The notes beneath the pieces were generated by a model, which was given only the letters and a program-made list of their open reading frames with translations, was not told the origin of the DNA and did not search any database. Source: Aporrectodea caliginosa (lineage: Eukaryota > Annelida > Clitellata > Crassiclitellata > Lumbricidae). From it: DNA of 64,000 nt. Numbering within the stretch: position 1 is the first letter of the stretch; each line of letters starts with the position of its first letter. A program made the position numbers and the translations under genes. The stretch covers positions 556,001 through 620,000 of the forward strand of contig JACEVL010000426.1 of NCBI GenBank assembly GCA_020284085.1, in the 5' to 3' direction. Below, one piece after another: positions 57,069-64,000 of this stretch.

Positions 57069-57848
57069 AGAGGATGAAAATGATGAAGATAGAAAATGAT
57101 GAAAATTATTTCATAGAAATGATGAAAATGATGAAGATAGAAAATGATTAAGGTAGAAAATGATGAAGATAGAAAATGATGAAAATGATAAAGATAGAAA
57201 ATGATGAAAATGATGAAGATAGAAAATGATGAAAATGATAAAGATAGAAAATGATGAAAATGATGAAGATAGAAAATGATGAAAATGATAAAGATAGAAA
57301 ATGATGAAAATGATGAAGATAGAAAATGATGAAAATGATGAAGATAGAAAATGATGAAAATGATGAAGATAGAAATTGATGAAAATGATAAAGATAGAAA
57401 ATGATGAAAATGATGAAGATAGAAAATGATGAAAATGATGAAGATAGAAAATGATGAAAATGATGAAGATAGAAAATGATGAAAATGATAAAGATAGAAA
57501 ATGATGAAAATGATGAAGATAGAAAATGATGAAAATGATAAAGATAGAAAATGATGAAAATGATGAAGATAGAAAATGATGAAAATGATGAAGATAGAAA
57601 TTGATGAAAATGATAAAGATAGAAAATGATGAAAATGATAAAGATAGAAAATGATGAAAATGATGAAGATAGAAAATGATGAAAATGATTAAGATAGAAA
57701 ATGATGAAAATGATGAAGATAGAAAATGATGAAAATAGAAAATGATGAAAATGATGAAGATAGAAAATGATGAAAATGATGAAGATAGAAAATGATGAAA
57801 ATGATGAAGATAGAAATTGATGAAAATGATAAAGATAGAAAATGATGC
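57068..57848. repeat. 25 bp minisatellite, ~31 units
   Basis: The unit is two aaaatgatg nonamers plus aagatag, 25 bp; variants have aaagatag or agaaattg. Because 25 is not a multiple of 3, three units encode a 25-residue period, and no frame meets a stop: the minus strand stays open for 309 codons (57148-58077). This is composition, not a gene. Confidence 0.95.
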
Positions 57849-57955
57849 TAATGATGAAGATGATGCCGATGAAGAAGATGATGATGAAGATAATGATGAT
57901 GGCGACGACTTTGATGACGATGACGACGATGACGATGGCGATGATTCTCATAAGC
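57848..57955. repeat. GAT/GAC triplet tract
   Basis: gatgacgatgacgacgatga-type, poly-Asp when translated. Confidence 0.9.
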
Positions 57956-58082
57956 TGATAGGCATTCATGATGGTGACGAGCCATCGTCGTACCTGAGGA
58001 CGAGGATCATTATCATTCAGACAACGTGCGTACGTGTCAGATGCGACGAGGCTTTCGTCGACGGTCGACCCATTCAATTACG

Positions 58083-58380
58083 TCGTCGTCATCCTCCTCC
58101 TCGTCCTCCTCCTCCTCTTCCTCTCCTCCTCCTGCTCCTCGTCGTCCTCCTCCTTTACCTCCTCCTCCTCTTTCTTCCTCCTCCTCGTCTCTTCCTCCCT
58201 CTCTTCCTCCCCTCCTCCTCCTCCTCCTGTCCTCCTCCTCCTCCTCCTCCTCCTCCTCCTCCTCCTCCTCCTCCTCCCTCCTCCTCCTCCTCTCCTCCTC
58301 CTCCTTCCTCCTCGTCTTCCTCCTCCTCTTCCTCCTCCTCCTCCTCCTCCTCGTCCTCCTCCTCCTCCTCCTCCTCTTCA
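58083..58380. repeat. (TCC)n microsatellite
   Basis: About 300 bp of tcc triplets with cttcc and gtc interruptions. Confidence 0.96.
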
Positions 58381-58714
58381 GATCAATAGACGCGGACGAG
58401 GTTTAGTCGACTGACACGAACCAGTCTCTCATTGATTAATGAGCGCAAAGTCCAGACGACGACGTGTAGGCCTTACACTTGTCGTCAGGTTTTCACACAC
58501 ACCTTATTACCCTTATTATGGAATCGTAGCAAACGACCGATTGGAGAATAAACGCACAATTAAACCATTAAGACCAATTTATGGAATGCGTCCTAATGGT
58601 CTCTTTTACTAACAGATCCGTTGTATCCTTCTCACCATGTCTCTCTTCTCTCGTCTCTTCTGGCAACCGGATTTTCTTCATCAGTTGCTTTTAGTATCTC
58701 TGGACATCCTCCTC

Positions 58715-58810
58715 TGTGACTTGACGCAGCTCCTTTGAATAACGTGGTGCCCTGTGCGTAGCCTTTCTATAGAAGAGCTTTAGAGATTTTAGAGTTTACG
58801 TTTGCAATAT
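58715..58810 (+). mobile_element. LINE 3'-tail fragment
   Basis: gacgcagctcctttgaataa, gagctttagagattttagag and tttacgtttgca match the tail at 17060-17150. Confidence 0.5.
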
Positions 58811-58904
58811 ATTCTGTAATTGGCAATGCAGTCCACCAATCGGACAGATTGGCTCGTGTTGTCTAAGCCAAGAGCAACTTAGCCTCCTGTGCTCCGCCTT
58901 CATC

Positions 58905-59256
58905 TTCTTCCTGTTCCTTTTCTTCTTCTTCTTGTTCTTCTTCTTTCTCGTCCTCTTCTTCTTCTTGTTCTTCTTCTTGTTCTTCCTCTTTCTTGTTGTT
59001 CTTGTTGTTCTTGCTCTTGTTCTTGTTGTTCTTGTTGTTTTTGTTGCTCTTGTCCTTGTTCTTGTTGTTCTTGTTCTTGTTCTTGTTCTTGTTCTTCTTC
59101 TTCTTGTTCTTCTTCTTCTTCGCATTCTTTTTCTTCTTGTTCTTGTTGTTCTTGTTCTTGTTCTTGTTCTTGTTCTTGTTGTTTCTTCTTCTTTACTTTT
59201 CTTCTTCTTCTTCTTCTTCTTCTTCTTCTTCTTCTTCTTCTTCTTCTTCTCTTCTT

Positions 59257-59287
<31 letters not shown>

Positions 59288-59350
59288 TCATATCTTCTTC
59301 TTCTTCATCATCATCTTCTTCTTCTCCTTCTTCTTCTTGTTTTTCTTCAG
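58905..59350. repeat. (CTT)n / (TTGTTC)n microsatellite
   Basis: About 445 bp of ctt triplets alternating with ttgttc hexamers, ending in a long pure cttctt run. Leu/Phe/Ser-rich frames over it are artefacts. Confidence 0.96.
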
Positions 59351-59509
59351 GTTGAAATTTTCTTACTTGATTTTTGAAGGTTAATTTTTGAAGGTTACAA
59401 GTTATATATTATACGCACTAAGCAAAACAGAGAAACTAAGCAAACTAAGCAGACTAGAACAGAAATACAAAAATACAAAAACTCCTTCCCAAACAGACTG
59501 GGAGACAAC

Positions 59510-59870
59510 TCAAACTATTGCTCCTCTCGAAGCATAAACGTAGTGGACCCGCGATCTTACATAATACATGTTGTCTTTTACAGACAAACCATAACCAGTA
59601 ACTAAATTAATATGCTCATGGCCATAACTGAATGTCAATGACAGTGTACTATTATCCACCTTTAGCATGTCTTTAAGAAATTTAAACATAGCAATAACTC
59701 TCATAGATTTAAAGTCCAAACTGCCTAAACCTGCAATAAATTCTCTTACTGATTCCCATTTGTGAAAACCAAATACGTTATGTAATTGACAATATTTTTG
59801 AAACGGTGCTACATTATTTATTGTCCAATTACATTACAACAGATCCACAGCATTAACTGTGGTAATTCAT
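59510..59870 (-). pseudogene. Unassigned coding remnant, probably LINE C-terminus
   Basis: The minus strand reads QKYCQLHNVFGFHKWESVRE, FIAGLGSLDFKSMRVIAMFK and FLKDMLKVDNSTLSLTFSYG, then stops at about 59510. The composition is protein-like. It recalls the region after the reverse transcriptase in some LINEs, but no motif proves it. Confidence 0.35.
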
Positions 59871-60149
59871 TTCCAGAACAATGGCTGTGTGGTCTATAGA
59901 CTAGACACGCACAGCAGACAAGAGTAGGGCCCTATGGCAAAATATAAGGCAATGCAGTGCAAACTAAGGCAATATAAAATAAATGAGCAACGGTAAAAAA
60001 TGTAAGCCTAATAATTATAACACTTTTATTATGCGCTTTGAGAATTCTTTTCATCTCCTGCGGTTTATGTTCGCAAATAAATCGCATGATGCACGTGGAC
60101 CATGTAATGAATCGAAAGCCTGTGACACTTTGAATGCATGTCTAGTGAC

Positions 60150-60375
60150 GTTGAGAGAGAGACAGACAAAGTGAGACAGAGTGAGACAGAGAGAGACAGA
60201 CAGAGAGAAAGACAGAGACAGAGACAGGGACAGGGACAAGGACAGGGACAGGGACAGAGACATAGAGACAGAGAGAGACAGAGAGAGACAGAAAGAGAGA
60301 CAGAGAGAGACAGAAAGAGAGACTTATAGACAGACAGAGAGAGACATTGAGAGGAAGAGAGAGAAAGGGGAGTAT
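60150..60375. repeat. GAGACA/GGGACA microsatellite
   Basis: Purine-rich gagacaga, gggacagg and cagagaga units over 220 bp. Confidence 0.95.
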
Positions 60376-60998
60376 AGTGAGCGTAGATATTGATGCCATC
60401 AACAGCAGTTACTGTGTAGATGGCAGCGATATCTGAGCCACGTCACTGGAGATGTATTTATGGCCCAAGTCCTAAGGTCAAATCAAGTGCATATCTGACT
60501 ACCCAATCTCCATCTTCTCCCTACTCCAGTATCCCTCCGTCTGTTCTTCTCTTTCCCCTCTGCTTCCTTCTCTTCTTCATCTACTTCTTTCTCCTCTCCG
60601 TCCTCATCCTCTTCTTCTTTCCTTCCGCATTTTCTTTTCCTCCTCCTGCTAATTTAAATTCTTCTCTGTCCTGTCCACCGCGGCTGCTGTTTCCTTTGTC
60701 CTGCTCTATTGTTAAGGTGAACGGTTCGTCGAAGTAAATGTCGTCTTTCAAGTGACTTAAATGAGAAAATGAAGATCAAATTTGATGCCAAACAAGAAAG
60801 ATTATCCCCTAAATTTATCTTTTAAAAATTTGCTGAACAAAGATAAATCCAGACAACAGGTTACGACGAACTTACGACAACATGAATGATATTCTAAAGT
60901 GACAGAATGATATTTGGTAGCTGTTAAATAACCTCTACTACTCAGCAATTATAGACTTGCTGAATTAAATTCAAGGCCTTTTGGTTTACTTAACCCAG

Positions 60999-61201
60999 AG
61001 TTTCAAAGGCCAAGGGAACAAAGCAGTAGTTTCAAAGGCCAAGGGAACAAAGCAGTAGTTTAAAAGGCCAAGGGAACAAAGCAGTAGTTTCAAAGGCCAA
61101 GGGAACAAAGCAGTAGTTTCAAAGGCCAAGGGAACAAAGCAGTAGTTTCAAAGGCCAAGGGAACAAAGCAGTAGTTTCAAAGGCCTAGGGAACAAAGCAG
61201 T
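60999..61201. repeat. 29 bp tandem repeat, 7 units
   Basis: Seven head-to-tail units of exactly 29 bp (60999, 61028, 61057, 61086, 61115, 61144, 61173), starting agtttcaaaggccaagggaa. Units 3 and 7 carry single substitutions (taaaagg, cctaggg). Confidence 0.95.
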
Positions 61202-61734
61202 ACGATGACAACAATGGCAGTATATTCTGCTGTTATTCTATCTGCTGTGATCTCGGCAGAGGCACCCGCAACCTCAGCTGATCTGGTGCGGTATGATTCT
61301 GCCATGGTGTCGATAACAGTGGCGTCCCAGGCAAGGCGTCGCTGTATTGCAAACGGTGTGACAGAAATTTTTAACTCAAACGGTAATCACTATTAGAATT
61401 GATTCAGAGTCTAACACGGCTCAGATATTTAGAAACTTAATTCTAGTGACTTCGCGCTTTATAAAAATGCATAAAAGCAGCAATAGACGGTCGCTCAAGT
61501 GAAAAAGTAATGCGTTGAGGACGAGCGGACGAAAAGAAAGCAGAATGGACAGAAGCTCTTAGGAAGAAACCTATTGAAGACGGACATCGATGGATCTGAG
61601 AGACGGATAGAGCTCCGTTTAACCGACAGCAGAAGAAAACATACTAAACTTCAAAAAGTCTAAGCTTCTGATTGATTTTATACCAGACCACATCTGAAGA
61701 CTTAACCAAACATGCATACTGTTTGGCCACAACT

Positions 61735-61962
61735 GGGGCGCGGTGGTGTAGGGGTATGTTCGGTGCCTTGCAGCTGGAGGGTTGCGGGTTCGAATCCACC
61801 TCAAAGCCGCCGCGTAGGGACCCTGGGCAAGTCCTTCACTCGCAATTGCTCATGCGCTTCGGCGTGAAATTCCGATTCAGCGTACGCGCAGTAGTCAGGG
61901 CGCCTCTGATTAGGAATCTGGAAGGGGCGCTATAACAAGTGTTCAAATACAATACAATACAA
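61735..61962 (+). mobile_element. tRNA-derived SINE, copy 3 (best preserved)
   Basis: Head ggggcgcggtggtgtagggg (A box region) and gcgggttcgaatccacctc (B box at 61787-61797), body with gcaagtccttcactcgcaat and tgctcatgcgcttcgg, then the LINE-like end gcgcctctgattaggaatct and ggaaggggcgctataacaag, closed by an atacaat tail. Copies 1 and 2 are at 6008-6240 and 9113-9330. Confidence 0.88.
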
Positions 61963-62284
61963 ACAACAGAACGGCCGAAAAGAACATTACGGAAGGAAAT
62001 CACCGCAGATTAATCATTCCGTAAAGTCGTATAAGTCACTATTGTATCTAGTGTGACGTGTACTGTGATAGGTATGAGGTGGTAATCAAAGCGAAGCGTC
62101 TGGTAATAGTAGGCCACGAGTGACTTTATAAGCTCGGCAAGTGATGTAAAATCTATCTACGTTGGCTAAGGACACCGTCATCATGACCAGCATAACTATA
62201 GTAGCACTGCCACCATCAATCAATACATCTACCACACCACGCCAGAACCATCACCCATAAATCATCATCGTCGTCATGATAGTG

Positions 62285-62320
<36 letters not shown>

Positions 62321-62375
62321 CGACGACGATGAAGATGACGATGACGATGAAGATGACGATGACGATGACGATGAC

Positions 62376-62452
<77 letters not shown>

Positions 62453-62515
62453 CGATGACGATGATGACGATGACGATGACGATGACGATGATGATGATGA
62501 TGATGATGAATCAAT
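62285..62515. repeat. (GAT)n microsatellite with GAC interruptions
   Basis: Pure gat runs separated by gacgatgac blocks; it abuts the 3' tail of the LINE on its right. Confidence 0.96.
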
Positions 62516-63070
62516 AAATCAATCAATCGTTTATTTGTAGCCACACAACAATAAATAATAATATTACAATCATTGCACTTTTCAGTATGGATTGTTGAAT
62601 GCCACAAGGGAAGGCCCTGAAGGGATCAAAGATCCCGCTAAGTAGGGACACCTCTATATAATTTCAACAGAATATGTGGCGACCGAAAGATGCTTTACTT
62701 AGTACAACAGTTGTTGACTTGATTAACATAAAAATCTTAACTAACCTTAACTAATTTAAACTAAATATCGAAAGTAAAAGGAATGAGTGGGAAGTGCAGT
62801 TAAACACATGGAAATAAAAGATTAATACATCAAAGCATTAATAATTACCTTCAACTAAATAAGTGCGAAGCTTATTCTTAAACAGTGTAAGTGAGGGAGA
62901 TTTTCTGATTTCTTGAGGAATTTTATTCCAGGTAGTGGCACCAATAGATTTTATTGAGAATACGAGTGTTTAGAGCGGGCAAAGACACTTCTATAATGAG
63001 TTTCTTGTTAAGTGGGAGTGAACCTCTGAGGCAAGATTAAAGAATCCCTTGTATACTGTCATATAATTGT
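62505..63070 (-). mobile_element. LINE 3' fragment with (ATTG)n tail
   Basis: The minus strand reads KGFFNLASEVHSHLTRNSL, then after a frame change FSIKSIGATTWNKIPQEIRK and SPSLTLFKNKLRTYLVEGNY, the reverse transcriptase C-terminus. The 3' UTR contains agcgggatctttgatccctt and the tail is attgattg repeats. A 5'-truncated copy. Confidence 0.82.
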
Positions 63071-63259
63071 TATGATGATGATGATGTTCTTCCTCTTTAT
63101 CATTGCACTCTTTATCGTCTTCGTCGCCATTGTGGTAATCATCAAAATGATTACTACAATGATGTGGAAAATGGCTGTAGTTATATGATGAGAACGATGA
63201 CGATAATGATGACGATAATGATGGCGGTAGGTGGTTGTAGTCATCGTTGTCATCATCAA

Positions 63260-63530
63260 CAGCAGCAGAGCAGACAAACAAACAATCAGAAAGACAAACA
63301 GAAAGACAAACAGACAAACACACAGAGACTACGATAACGATAATATTATTTAGCAATAATAGCAGAGCGAACAGAAGCTGTCTATCTGTCAAGCTATCTG
63401 TGCATCTGTATGCATGTCTATCTGCCTATCTGTTTCTCTGTCTATATATCTCTCTCTATTTATCTGTCTCTGTCTGTCTGTCTGTCTATCTGTCTTTCTG
63501 TCTATCTGTCTATATGGTTGTGTGTTTCCG
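63260..63530. repeat. (CAGA)n and (TCTG)n simple repeats
   Basis: acagaaagacaaacagacaa on the left and tctgtctgtctgtctatctg on the right, of opposite strand sense and about 60 bp apart, so they can pair. Confidence 0.9.
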
Positions 63531-64000
63531 CAAGGCCTCCTTGCCCTTCCTTTATTCCTAATAAGACCTTGAACGACAAAGAGAAACGATAACTGCTGCC
63601 ACAGCTGTTGAAACATCTGAGGACGGAGGTGATGCGTCTTAATTAAGGCCTTTAATGCTGAAAAACGACAGCGAATTATTCTACCATGTAGTTAGCAGAC
63701 GGATCCCCATTGAGCCAGAGGCAGTCAGATCGCAGCGCAAGTCCCGCAGAGATATTGCAGGACTATAGGACTATCATGGAAGGACGGACTATGGTTGCGT
63801 CTCTTGTTTCCTTTGAAGATCAGCCTTCAGCCTTCGAATAATCAAAGGCTGTCCTCTGAAGCAGGGTCAGATGCCAGGCAAAATAGAGATGGATCGATGG
63901 CATGCAAAGAACAGCTGTGCATTCGAATCTCCGTCGCTCGGCGGCTGCTGCCATGGATAGGACTGGAAAAGAAGGATCGGACGATGGACGGAGATATATG
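63531..64000. other. Window end, nothing recognised
   Basis: No repeat or exon could be supported here. Confidence 0.4.

Noticed and set aside
57148..58077. 309-codon minus-strand frame
   Set aside because: Its 25-residue period equals three turns of the 25 bp minisatellite; no gene signals.
57817..59384. Ser-, Pro-, Leu- and Phe-rich frames
   Set aside because: Encoded by TCC, GAT and CTT triplet tracts.
60999..61201. CRISPR-like array
   Set aside because: Contiguous 29 bp units without spacers in animal DNA; a plain tandem repeat.
62251..62607. His-rich and Met-rich frames
   Set aside because: Direct readout of (GAT)n on the two strands.

Overview
This window is metazoan nuclear DNA. 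It has intron-rich coding sequence with GT-AG junctions, about 1 kb introns, animal-type gene families, dense non-LTR retrotransposon debris, tRNA-derived SINEs, hAT-like DNA elements and many microsatellites. The recurrent TAGGCCTA-type word and the repeat mix suggest a marine invertebrate, but I cannot name the phylum from sequence alone. There are no bacterial operons, CRISPR arrays or rRNA genes.

Layout. (1) 1-1010: a decayed LINE reverse transcriptase on the minus strand that runs off the left edge. (2) 1159-18548, plus strand: the 3' part of a THSD7-type gene (thrombospondin type-1 domain-containing 7). I rebuilt it as 15 exons with matching intron phases, about 912 residues: a chain of TSP1 repeats, an EGF-like cysteine cluster, one transmembrane helix and a cytoplasmic tail. 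Its introns carry hAT-like elements, SINEs, LINE fragments and tandem repeats. (3) 18.5-21.3 kb: no gene seen. (4) 21.3-29.4 kb: a tandem array of about 70 bp units, each with a TGACGTAA-like word. It is split by a nearly intact LINE (22.0-26.1 kb, minus), by a LINE 3' end that carries a nested 458 bp inverted-repeat element, and by another LINE remnant. (5) 29947-30900, plus strand: a single-exon ZDHHC24-like palmitoyltransferase with an X-box-like site upstream. (6) 37121-38185, minus strand: a FkbM-family methyltransferase with an N-terminal membrane anchor. (7) 38.4-64 kb: no confident host gene; LINE remnants, hAT-like elements, a 450 bp foldback element, a 2.2 kb element with TA target duplication and a decayed ORF, SINEs and long microsatellites.

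The three host genes look independent: an adhesion or guidance-type membrane glycoprotein, a membrane acyltransferase and a membrane-anchored methyltransferase. The coherent story is the repeat biology. tRNA-derived SINEs share a 3' end with the local LINE family. Several DNA elements can be delimited to the base by 8 bp (hAT-like), TAA or TA target duplications. Nested insertions give a relative order of events.
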